Notes under the pieces: generated by a model
What the model saw: the letters and a program-made list of their open reading frames with translations, nothing else
Databases searched by the model: none
Told to the model about the DNA's origin: nothing
Made by a program: the position numbers and the translations under genes
Source: Campanula takesimana
Taxonomy: Eukaryota; Streptophyta; Magnoliopsida; Asterales; Campanulaceae
Length of the DNA: 64,000 bases
NCBI GenBank assembly: GCA_026119855.1
Contig: JAOWBW010000251.1
Span: 434,001-498,000, forward strand
Reading direction: 5' to 3'
Shown: positions 34,663-44,478 of the stretch, piece by piece
Position numbering within the stretch: the first letter of the stretch is position 1
Layout: each line of letters begins with the position of its first letter

Positions 34663-35706
34663 GAGGAGGTCTCCTGTGCAACCGCCACACCATGCGACGG
34701 CGCACGGAGCCGACCTTCCTCTTTTTTTTTTTTTTTTTTGCCACCCGAAACTTTTTTTCCTCCCAACAAAAGTAACACTTATTATAATGAAATGTAACAC
34801 TTTTTTCTTTTTAAATGGAACACTTTTTTTTTTCAAAATGTACCACAATTTTGCTGCAATAGATTAAATATAACATAAAGATTGACAACTAAACCAATGT
34901 CACACTTTTTATAAAGGAATGTAACACTCTTTTTTTCAAATGTAACACTTTTGTTTTTCAAATGTAACAATTTTTTTTTTCAAAATGTAGCACAATTTTG
35001 CTGCAATCGATTAAAGATAACATAAAGATTGATAACTAAACCAATATCACACATTTTATAAAGGAATGTAACACTTTTTTTTTCAAATGTAACATTTTTT
35101 TTTTTTCAAAATTAACATAAGATTAACAAACTAAACTAATGTTACATTTTATAAAAAATAAATGTAACATTTTTTTATCTCAATTGTAAAATTTTATATT
35201 CTTAAATGTAACATTATATCTTAAATGTAACAATTGAAATTGAGAAAGTAGCAATTGAAATGCAAACCTATTTTTTTTTGTAAAACTGCTGTTACATTTA
35301 ACAGTAGAAAGTGTTACTTTTTGACGATGAAATTGTTACTTTCATCAGAATAGAGTGTTACATCTTAGCTTATGAGAAACTCAAACTTTTTGTGTGTAAA
35401 AATATATATAATTTTTTTTAAAAAAATATAACCATATCATGACCTATGTAGTTTTATTCGTCTCGTCGAGACGAACACAACGGTATTTTTAATTTTTTTC
35501 TGAGTTATAAATCTCAAGATATAACATTTTAAAGTTATTGAGATTTTTTTTAAGGAAGACACGTGGCAGCGCGCGGCCGGGTGAACCAGCGTGTGGCTCA
35601 CAGCGCACCACGTGTCGCGCTGGGAATGGAGGAAAGGCTGGCGGGTCGGGGCGAGCGGGTTTGACCCGCCGCACGCCCATGCACCGGTTGCATATAAGAC
35701 TTTGTC
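34663..35706. mobile_element. Mutator-like MITE, GTAAC-rich
   Basis: The 9-bp direct repeat ATTTGTATT flanks it (34654-34662, 35707-35715). The ends GAGGAGGTCTCCTGTGCAAC and, inverted, GACAAAGTCTTATATGCAAC match at about 16 of 22 bases. It has GC-rich arms, T/A tracts, and a core full of GTAAC words. It is clearly a relative of the 5906-6690 element, whose left end reads GAGGTGGTCTCC. Short frames in its GC-rich arms are not credible genes. Confidence 0.8.
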
Positions 35707-35721
35707 ATTTGTATTTACATA

Positions 35722-36004
35722 CTCCCTCTGTCCCATTTTAAGGGTAAAAAATTTCTATTTTGAGCGTCCCAACTTCAGATTCAAAATATAAAATGAAAGT
35801 TTTTTATACTTCTTTATTTAGTGGGCCATACATGTCATACACACAATAACTATCCACTAACTATTCCCTACCCCACTTTCTCTCTCCCACTCACTTTCTA
35901 CACTCACAACACTCTACCCACTTTCTATATTTTATAATAAAAACATTATTTTCTTAATTTTTAAACCCAAAATATTTTTTACTTTTAAAATGAGACGGAT
36001 GGAG
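35722..36004. mobile_element. Stowaway MITE
   Basis: CTCCCTCTGTCCCATTTTAA at the left is matched by TTTTAAAATGAGACGGATGGAG at the right, with TA on both sides. It sits within 7 bp of the target duplication of the preceding Mutator-like element. Confidence 0.8.
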
Positions 36005-36234
36005 TATCTCATTATTACTAGGCTGCCCCAGTGTGCAAGGATAATGCACATTGGGGTGGGGTGAGAATGTGTAGTAGTTAAGCTGGATCTCTAATAATTG
36101 ACGGTGGTAGTGCCACGCACCTTAAGCTTTGATCTTTCCGACCCTACTTGAATACGTTATGTGGGCAGCAGAAAAGACGTGGTTGGTTTTAGTTCATTTG
36201 ATGGCCTACCTACTCTAGCCTTGGACAATTAGTA

Positions 36235-36745
36235 CTCCCCCCTTTTGTATCAAAATAAGACTCATACTGTACTTTTTTTTATATCTCAAAGTAAAAAATC
36301 TTATTTTTATAATGGTTATTAATAAATAATATTTTGAATAATTAATATTTATTAACATATATTTTATCTACTTGTATTATACTCCATCTGTCCCAGAAAG
36401 ATAGTTTCATTTTGATTTTTTATGGTCAATAAAAATAAACTTTGACCAAACTTTGGTGTCAATTTAGTGATCACAATGAAATTCTAAAAATTGTTATTGC
36501 TAAATAACTTAATAATTTATCAATTACAAATTTTAGAATTTCACTAGAATGATTAGATCGTCACCAATGGTTGGTCAAAGTTTATTTTTGTTGACCATTA
36601 AAAATCAAAATGAGACTATCTTTCTGGGACAGAAGGAATAATAATATTTTGAATAATTATATCTTCAATTTACTTATAATATATATATCTTTTTCTTCAA
36701 TAGACGTGTATATTTAAAGTATGAGTCTTGTAGAGACGGAAGGAG
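36235..36745. mobile_element. Stowaway-like MITE (outer), carrying a second one
   Basis: The ends ATAAGACTCATACT (left) and AGTATGAGTCTTGT (right) pair, with CTCC/GGAG termini and TA at both sides. The element 36382-36638 is nested in it. Confidence 0.7.
36382..36638. mobile_element. Stowaway MITE (inner)
   Basis: CTCCATCTGTCCCAGAAAGA at the left is matched by TCTTTCTGGGACAGAAGGA at the right. The inverted pairing continues inward (TTTTATGGTCAA/TTGACCATTAAAA) for about 80 bp per arm. Confidence 0.85.
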
Positions 36746-36757
36746 TATTTATTATGG

Positions 36758-37180
36758 GGGTTGGTCTCCTGTAAAACGCGTTTTTCCTAATAGTTAAGAA
36801 AAACGTGTTTTTCAAAACCTTCTGTCTATCACTTTCAAAGGTTCTGGCTATCAATCTCATATTCAGAAGACTTTATATTGATATCAGAAGGCTTTATTCT
36901 GATATCCAGGACCCTTCTGGCTATCACTTTCAAAGGTTCTAGCTATCAATCTTATATCCAAAAGACTTTGTATTGATATCCAGAACCCTTCTGGCTATCA
37001 CATTCAAAGGTTCTGGCTATCAATCTCATATCCAGAAGGTTTTATATTGATATCCAGAACCGTTGAGAAGTTCTGATTATTTACAAAAATGCCACCGCGC
37101 ATTTTTTTAAAGAAGTTCCACATATTCACAAAAATGCCTCCGCGTTTTTTTTTGAAACACGTTTTCCCCAAGATTTTGTG
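36758..37180. mobile_element. Uninterrupted Mutator-like MITE with internal TTCTGGCTATCA repeats
   Basis: The 9-bp target duplication TTATTATGG flanks it (36749-36757, 37181-37189). It starts GGGTTGGTCTCCTGTAAAAC and ends CCCAAGATTTTGTG. The interior holds about three tandem copies of a roughly 70-bp unit built from TTCTGGCTATCACTTTCAAA and ATATCCAGAA. It is the reference copy that reveals the split relative at 13861-34509. Non-coding. Confidence 0.8.
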
Positions 37181-37242
37181 TTATTATGGACACGGATAAA
37201 GTGACGCATTTACTCAAAACCAAACCAAAGTAAGCTCTCGTC

Positions 37243-37708
37243 TAGGGATGGCCAAACCGAACCGGAACCGCCAAACCGGACCAGAACCGTTACCGAAAAG
37301 CCCGAAACCGCCTTGAACCTTGACGAAAACCGGAACCGTTTGTAACACGGTCCGGTTCCGGTTCATCCCCTCTGAAAACCATGAACCGGCGGTTCTGAAC
37401 CGCCATGAACCGCCTAGAACGAACCGGAACCAGAACCGTTATCAAAACCGTAGAAAACCGTAAAAAAACCGTCAAACTCGTTAGATTTCTAACGGTTTCA
37501 TCAGAATTAACCGTTACTAACGGAACATTGACAAGTAAAGTTGAGTTTTGACTGGTTTTTTAGCCAATTCCAGTAAATTAAAATTATAAAAATTTGTTGA
37601 GTATATAAAAGAAAAGAGGGACGGACCTCTTTAGTTTTTGAAACACTTTTTCTATACCTTTTTGTAAAAAAAATCGCAATAAAATATTATTATAATTGTT
37701 TTTCTGTT

Positions 37709-37785
<77 letters not shown>

Positions 37786-37951
37786 AAAACAAAAAAAAGA
37801 AAACTGTGGACCGGTGGTTCCGAACCGTGAACCGGCGATTCCGAACCGTAACCGGAAGAGAAACGGTTCGGTTACGGTTCAAGCTTTTCCGGAACCGGAA
37901 CCGCTGGTTCCGAACCGAAACTGCAACCGGAACCGTGGTTGGTCATCCCTA
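37243..37951. mobile_element. Non-autonomous hAT element with GAACCGG subterminal repeats
   Basis: It starts TAGGGATGGCCAAACCG and ends CCAACC..ATCCCTA, with target duplication CTCTCGTC (37235-37242, 37952-37959). Both arms are crowded with GAACCGGAACCG-type words. An (AT)n microsatellite occupies about 37711-37770. No transposase is encoded. Confidence 0.85.
37711..37770. repeat. (TA)n microsatellite
   Basis: About 30 uninterrupted TA units, followed by a T tract, inside the hAT element. Confidence 0.9.
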
Positions 37952-38029
37952 CTCTCGTCGACCTATGTAGGACTACTAGAGTTGAATTGAAGCTGAAATA
38001 CAACTCGACTCTAACTACTCAGGGGCGGA

Positions 38030-38920
38030 CCTCCCATAGTGGGAGGAGGTGCATGTGCACCTGGTCAACCCAAAATTTCATTTAATTTTTATTTATTTTT
38101 TACTAAGTGCACCCCCCAAAAAAATAAGTGAAGGTGTTAAAATAAGTTGAAGATGTGTGAACTTAGTAAGTGGAAAACAAACCCGCACTTAACGCACGCT
38201 GCTAATTTGCTGAGTTGGTATTACTATTAGAGGAAAAAAACGCAACAGAGAAGAAAGAAGAAGCCGCGGCCCGCAGCTACACGGAGAGAAGAGAGAGAGA
38301 AAAGAAAATTGAGGCTTTGATCGGAGGTCCGCCCCTGAATTTCTCAATCTAAATCCTCTACCCTCTCGTAAGTTCTCACATCTCCTTCTCTCTCCAAATT
38401 GAAATAAATAGAAATTTAGGGTTTGAAATAAAATTTGGGGCTTTGATTGTTTTCTTCTAATTTTATGGGTGAGTGTAATATATGTGTTAATTAAATGTTT
38501 GATTATAAATATTTATGTGTTTGAATGGTTATTTCATTGATTTTTTTTTTTTTTGTAGGATTTGGAGTGTTTTGTTGATTATTAATATGGACAAGTTTCT
38601 TATCAAAAGAAAAAAATTGGGAATTGTGAAACTAGTTTTGGGGTGGGTAATTCATCTAGTAGTCCTAGTCAACAATCGGTCACCGTCTCCGTTTTGGGTG
38701 GGTAATTCATCTAGTAGCCCTAATCCTAGAAAAAAAATTGGGGACGCTAAAACTAGTGTGCAGGACAAATTTGATTTAGATAATTTTATTTATTCCCTTA
38801 TGAGACAATTGCATTTGAAGTTATATAATGTAATATAGTTGCGCAAAATTTTTTTTCTAGTTTGAACTTATGTAGTGTAAATTGTGCAACCGGTGGTTGA
38901 AAATTCGAGATCCGCCACTG
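38030..38920 (+). mobile_element. hAT deletion derivative (CAGGGGCGGA ends)
   Basis: The ends CAGGGGCGGA and TCCGCCACTG pair, with the 8-bp target duplication TAACTACT (38022-38029, 38921-38928). Inside is an extra inverted copy of the terminus (GGAGGTCCGCCCCTG, about 38323-38337). A short frame beginning MDKFLIKRKK (38587) resembles the start of plant hAT transposases of the TTF-finger type, so it probably keeps the first coding exon and has lost the rest. The domain assignment is tentative. Confidence 0.7.
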
Positions 38921-39139
38921 TAACTACTACTACCGACTAAATTAGAATGTCACCCTTTCTACTAACAAGTTATAAAACGAATACTCCATATTTTAAGATT
39001 TTCACTCTCTTTTCTTGTGAAAAATTTATTTTACACTCGTTTTAGTTTTACACTCATTTTAGTGTAAAACTTGTTTTTATCAAAAACAAAATATTTTAAT
39101 ATAAAACTGGTTTTTATACATCTTTTAGTGTAATAAAGG

Positions 39140-39330
39140 TTTTTCATGAGACTGAATTTTTTTTATATGTCCCAATTTTTTTATTTTTCTTTATTACATA
39201 AAATAGATAATAGAACCCACTTGTTATTCTCACAATAAAATATAACTATACATTTTCATCTATCTCCTACTTTACTTTTCATAGTCATAATATTTACCTT
39301 TTCTTTATCCTCATACAAAGTTAAAAAAAA
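39140..39330 (-). repeat. Diverged Stowaway-family fragment
   Basis: Words such as ACCCACTTGT, TTCTCACAA and CCTACTTTACTTTTCAT match, inverted, the interior of the 7856-8091 element. No intact termini were seen. Confidence 0.45.
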
Positions 39331-39399
39331 ACATTAAATTGAGAAAGAGAGAATCATATTTTTAAAAATAAAATACAAATGTAACTGGTTTACTTAAAC

Positions 39400-40115
39400 T
39401 AGCATCTATTAATAAAGACTGATGGCTGGTTGTCAAAAACATTGTTTATTGTTTTGTAATGAAGCATGAGGTACTATTTCAAAATCAATTGACAATAAGA
39501 GAAGTAGCATTAAATTTTTATTTAATAAAATTTTGGTTTGTTATACGAAGTTGAACTTTAAGCTTTATGCGTGGGCAAAAACTTGGTGGCACAAAGCTAA
39601 ATCATCGTACGCCATATTTTGAGCTCGTATCTGTAAATGTTCAACTCTGATACCATTTGTTTGAATCACAATCACCACCAATCTTCAAATTAGTATGATA
39701 TTGTATGCTTTGGACCCAACCCCCACAAATTTATATTTGGGCTTATTAAAAAAATCTCATACTAGTAAAGTGGGTCGGTTTCGTAAGCATAAAGCGCATA
39801 GGAATAACAACAAAAACGAAAACCCAAATCAAATATCCATGCAAGATGATTATCATAAAGATGATGAACACATAATCTAACCTTGTAGCGTTTAATCTTC
39901 GATCTCGGATCTTGATGTGAGACAATCTTGAATCACGAACTAAGACGTTGATGAACTAAGACGTTGATAATCGAACGCCATCTATTGATATCCACACATA
40001 GAACAAATCTTAGACCAACCTTGTTTATCACGGGCTTGCACGTGCGTGTCAACAATTGAGCACGGCCGTGCAACCCTAAAACTCATATTTTAGCCTTTTA
40101 AAGAATTCATTTTTC
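39400..40115 (-). other. Possible TRIM or copia remnant
   Basis: ATGGTATCAGAGT on the minus strand (about 39655-39643) looks like a primer-binding site for initiator tRNA next to a presumptive LTR edge (TGTTTGAATCACAATC on the plus strand from about 39658). I could not find a second LTR or a target duplication. No coding frame. Confidence 0.3.
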
Positions 40116-40119
40116 GTGT

Positions 40120-40999
40120 ATGTGTTAGTACCCGACCTGAAAATACCTTAGACAGGGACTTCCTAGGCCTTTAGGAATCTTTAGGGGCCTTTTAGGTATT
40201 TAAAACCAGACAAGGACCTGTTCAGAATCTCCCAGAGTCCAAGATTGGAGAAATCAGACTCCAGATTGATTTTGATCAGGATATAGATAAAATTTCGAGA
40301 ACAAAGCGATAAGATCTCATCAAATGATAACCATGACATGTCCATGATGTGGCCGGGTGGCCACATCTTCCCCTGTCCGTGTGGCCGCTCTTTCCAGGCC
40401 CGTTTCCCTATAAATAGAGGCCTCCAGTTCTCAGTTTCGATCACCAATTCATTCTGCGAGTTCTGTATCAAAACTGGCCCTGAAACTCCTAGTTTAAGCC
40501 TTTCTGGCATCTTCGAAGCTCCTTCGAATCTACAAGATTCAAGAAGGTCTTCCCAACCCAAGGTAAGTCCTATATTCCTTTAATTGATGTTCTTATGTAT
40601 GTTCTTAGGTTAGATCTATTTAATGAATGTTTTCATGATGTTTATTCATACATTCTTCATGTTCTTCATGTGCTTAGACTAGATATTCATATTATTCTAC
40701 ATAATTGCTAGATCTAGGGTTTTTTTTTTTTTTTTTTTTTTAATTTTTTTTTTCAAATTTAATTCATAGTTGAACTCAATACATAATCATCAGCAGAAGC
40801 GCCTAGGAGATAAATCATAGGGAGAGAAAAATTTCTCTCTAACTTCTGGGGGGAGGGGGGATCGAACCCATGACCTCCAGGTTGGAAGCCGTGGGCTCTG
40901 GCCACCAGGCTAAAGCCTGATGGTTCTAGGGTTTTATATATATTAATGCTAGATGTAGGGTTTCCATCTTCATAATATATATCTTATTTCATACATAGC
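40120..40999 (+). other. Possible LTR or leader sequence with TATA box
   Basis: Begins TGTTAGTACCCGACC. A good TATA sequence, CTATAAATAGAGGCC (from about 40409), and a GGTAAGT donor-like site at about 40561 follow. It looks like an LTR or a promoter-leader, but no partner is visible. It is interrupted by a SINE (40724-40924) and ends where Tat element A begins. Confidence 0.35.
40724..40924 (-). mobile_element. tRNA-derived SINE
   Basis: On the minus strand it opens with a tRNA-like Pol III promoter: a box A-like TAGCCTGGTGGCC, then the box B GGTTCGATCCC. It ends in an A-rich tail (T run at 40724-40750 on the plus strand). The 11-bp target duplication TCTAGGGTTTT flanks it (40713-40723 and 40925-40935). 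It is about 200 bp long, typical for plant SINEs. Confidence 0.85.
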
Positions 41000-42222
41000 T
41001 GTAGATACCCCAGGGGACCGCGGCTTGGCTAGAGCGCGCGAATTACCCTAGGATGTCTACTTGATTTTAGAGTCTCCACCCACGTTTTAGAGGAACGCGA
41101 GAAAACCTAAGAAAAGCCAATTTTTTTTATGTACGAAAACCAGAGATTCGGGAAGAGAAGGGTTCGGGGGTTAGGTGACGGAGTGGGAAGTACTTAAACA
41201 CCCACTCCGCCCCGCTTATGCGGGTCTTGCTACTTTTGGTGTTCTAATGTTTACATGTCCTTCTATTTAATTGTATTAATTTGTGCTAACAAGGATAATG
41301 AAAAGAAAGGGGAAATGAAAGAAAATACTTTTATTGATTAAATTTCAAATGATTACATGTTGAACGATTATATTAAGAGAAGAAATTAAATGTAAAAATG
41401 GAATTGAAATGTGGGAATGTAACATTGGCCAAACTTCAATAGTGAAGTGGCCTTTTGGTTGTATTCCGTTTATGGAGATTGCATACCCATTGAGAAGGTA
41501 AAAAGATGAAGAGAACGTCTAAAAAAGAAGTAAGATGAGATTAGAAGAAGATCATACCTTAGCTTGAGTGGGGAAGAACCAAACTTGTGTATATCAACCA
41601 CCCTTGAAAATGAAGTTTTTTGGGTGTGTGTGTGAGAGTTGTGAGTTAAGAAAAGTCTTATCTCTTGTTGTGTTAAGAGAGTTTTTGTTAAAGAGAAGAT
41701 CCCCCCTTTCCATGGTGGAAACAAGAGGTATTTATAGGGTAGGGGTGGTGGTTGTGTTGACAAGAATGGTTATTCCCCGGATCAAGCCAAGGCATAATGA
41801 CTTGGGAGTTTACAAATCAGAAAAGGATGGAAATTTGGCAAAATCTGAGATTCTGGAGGTGGGAAGCGCGCTCCTCCCTCACTCCCTATTGGAGGCGCGC
41901 GCCTTTCACAAAGAAGGCCGGAGGCGCGCTCGTCCCATCTTCAGAAAATACATATTTTAACCCAAAAGTTAACCCTGTTATGCAGTTAAGTCCCAAAACT
42001 AACGAGATCAGTCAGAAACTTAACGAACATCAAAAAATTCAACAAAAACAAATGAAATAAAGACTCAAGGTTGACTTTGTCACTTAGTCAAGTCCAAGAC
42101 TATCGGGGTAAGTCGAGAACTTAACGGAAAGTAACGAAAGTTAACGAAAATTGACAGAAATGAGGAAGACACAGAATGTGTATGCAATCGGGACATGAGA
42201 GGTCCAAGGCGGGGTGTCTACA
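41000..42222 (-). repeat. 3' LTR of Tat element A
   Basis: TG...CA ends with TGTAGA/TCTACA inverted termini. It is the same family as the LTRs at 46988 and 51359. It has a TATA box on the minus strand (TATAAA, 41736-41731) and a triplet of GCGCGC boxes upstream of it at 41864-41932. Confidence 0.85.
41864..41932 (-). promoter_or_regulatory. GCGCGC box triplet in LTR A
   Basis: Boxes start at 41864, 41891 and 41920 (spacing 27 and 29 bp). Each has the form AGGCGCGC with variable flanks. They lie about 130 bp upstream of the LTR TATA box. Confidence 0.6.
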
Positions 42223-42359
42223 GAGCCCCTCGACGACGTGGATTGCAACCGCCGAGAACATTGACAAGACAAAACAAAGACTCGATAAAACATGAATTTG
42301 AAATTTGCGAAGGATAGGAGTCGCTCCCTGTGTGAGCGGCTTTATTGATATAGAAAGGA

Positions 42360-42540
42360 TATGGCGGGATCCGTTTGCTGATGCGAGATCCGTTTACTGA
42401 AGCGAGATCCGTTTGCTGATGGCAGGATCTGTTTGCTGATGCGGGATCTGTTTGCTGAAGCGGGATCCGTTTGCTGATGCGGGATCCGTTTGCTGATGCG
42501 GGATCCGTTTGCTGATGCGGGATCCATTTGCGGATGGCGG
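42360..42540 (-). repeat. 19-20-bp tandem array just inside LTR A
   Basis: About nine copies of a unit like GATGCGGGATCCGTTTGCT. It occupies the same place relative to the LTR as the larger array of element C (52503-53060), with which it shares the core ATCCGTT. Confidence 0.8.
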
Positions 42541-43867
42541 GAACCGAGGCTCCGTCTGCCTATATGTGATTTTGTTGTGTTGCTTGATGGAAATGTGGTG
42601 ATTTTGCGGCTCACCATGGACCGAGTTGTTGTCATTGAACTGTAATTGTTTGACTCTGTGGGATGCAGGCGTAGTTGACGGCGGATCACTTTCTGCTGGG
42701 GATGAAGTGCCTTGAGTTGCAGATGTTGTTGACCTTGTGGTGGTACCTGTTAAGTGTGTGCTTTGCAGGTATATGTGCTTGTGACATGTATGAGATGTGA
42801 AATGGCAGTTATGAGAGAAATTGTGCTTGTGGTGTGATGTGATTTGAAGGCAGTTTTGCATGAGAGAGAATTTTTGTAAGAATAGAGAAAGTGATTTTGT
42901 GTGCGGTGTGATTTGAGAAAAGCCTCGGATGTATTCATACCTTCACTTACCATTTCCATTGGATGGATTAGTGTTGTGGTGGTGGATGCCTTGATACTTT
43001 TGATGAAGAATGTCCATGCTTTGGATGGAGAATGATGCTGTTGGTGATGATGAATTGTTTTTGCCTTTGATGGAGTGTCGGTGAGATGGTATTCTGGGTG
43101 ATGGGTTGGTCGTGCCAAAAGGCTGCCTACGTATCCCTTTAAGAGAATCAGACCAGCGTAGTTCAAGGATAATGGAGAGTGCTGGGGAGGAATGCTAGGA
43201 GCAAAGAAAAATGAAACACATACTTTGCGCAAGTAAGGAGAAAAGAAAAAAGATTTTTTTTTTTAGTTCGTAGGTGAACCATTTTAAGCATTGTGTGTTT
43301 GCAAAGCCAACCCAAGATCAAGTCATGTTCGATCGAAGTCCGGATTGTCTTGCTTGAATTCTTTCGTCGTTGCCGTTGTGCCCAACGAAATGTGATGTCT
43401 AGCCCCAAGAGATGTGTCAGTTATGGGGCTCCAAAAGTCATTCGATGCCGAGATAAGGGGTTGCTGATTGTAAAACCCCTAGAATGCCTTTGATGCCAAA
43501 CTATGAGAGACTTGCATAGCCCCAAGATGAATCGACTCTTGACCTTTTCAAATAAATCGCCTTTTGCTGTTGACGTGAGTAAGCTTCAAGAGAAGATCAT
43601 TGATACCAAGCTTCGAGAGATTACTAAGCCCCAAGTGTCGTGGCTTGTTGTTTGCGAGCTTGTAGATGGCGGGATGTGAAGACCTTTCGGTGTGAAGCTC
43701 CAACTTAACTTGGCATTGTATTGAGAGCAGATGCACCATTGGGTAGAACTCATGAAAGTGATCTCCCTCTTGTTTGGAGATGAATGGCCTTTTTTTTTGT
43801 GGTTGGTACCCAAGTGGCGGAGGGTCCATGTTGAAAATGCAGTAGAATCTTCGGGAAATGTCTCATG
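42541..43867. other. Decayed interior of element A
   Basis: No gene. It contains the CTACG-type RNA hairpin at 43127-43161 (minus-strand sense) and several degenerate stretches with the phrase AGCCCCAAG. The short frames seen here are products of the repeats. Confidence 0.4.
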
Positions 43868-44478
43868 GGAGATGGTGATGTTGTTGCGGATGATAGGGTT
43901 TTGACATGATAAAGTCTCAAACGGTACGTTTGCTTGAGTCTTCTTGAGTCGAACTAATAACGTATCTTCGGATGCAGCTTGTGCTTTTGATCTTGGAGAA
44001 GGGGGTGCAGTACTTGCAGAAACATATGGATTGGCCGAGGCATTTCCCGCTATAACCCAGTCACGTGAGTTTAGCATATTGAATCTTTTCCTTTTCTCTA
44101 GAATTCCTTCATAATCTCGCTGAAAGTTCTAACAAAAATCATCAAATTCATTCATAACATTGGAGCCCTTATTCAAAGTCGTGGGAGATGGTGATGTTGT
44201 TGTGGAAGATAAGGCCTTGGCGTGATAAAATCTCAAACGGTATGTTTGCTTGAGTCTTCTTGAGTTGAACTAATAACGGATCTTCGGGTGCAGCCTGTGC
44301 TTTTGATCTTGGAGAAGGGGGTGCAGTACTTGCAGAAACATTGGGATTGGCCGTAACTCTGGTCGAGTTATCATATTGGCATTTCCTTGAATCCTTTTCC
44401 TTTCCTTTAAGACTTCCTTCATGATCTCGTTGTAAGTTCTAACAAAAATCATCAAGTTCATTCATAACATCGGAGCCC
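43868..44478 (-). pseudogene. gag C-terminal segment of element A, present twice in tandem
   Basis: Two direct copies of about 300 bp (43868-44169 and 44188-44478) each encode, on the minus strand, a decayed version of the gag segment of element C around LLVQLKKTQANI and YDEVMREVLENRKK. For example, 44077-43950 shows TLLVRLKKTQAN, and 44461-44400 shows TYNEIMKEVLKERKR. Both are full of stops and shifts. It is a tandem duplication in a dead element. Confidence 0.7.

Noticed and set aside
35437..35791. Overlapping GC-rich ORFs on both strands
   Set aside because: They are the GC-rich arm of a Mutator-like MITE; no start context, no domain.
40181..40583. ORFs of 126 and 81 codons on opposite strands
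   Set aside because: They overlap a TATA-bearing LTR-like stretch, show no domain, and have no similarity to each other or to the neighbouring elements.
42342..42861. Two overlapping minus-strand ORFs rich in Ser, His and Gln
   Set aside because: They read through the 19-bp array and decayed sequence in two frames at once; no domain is recognisable.
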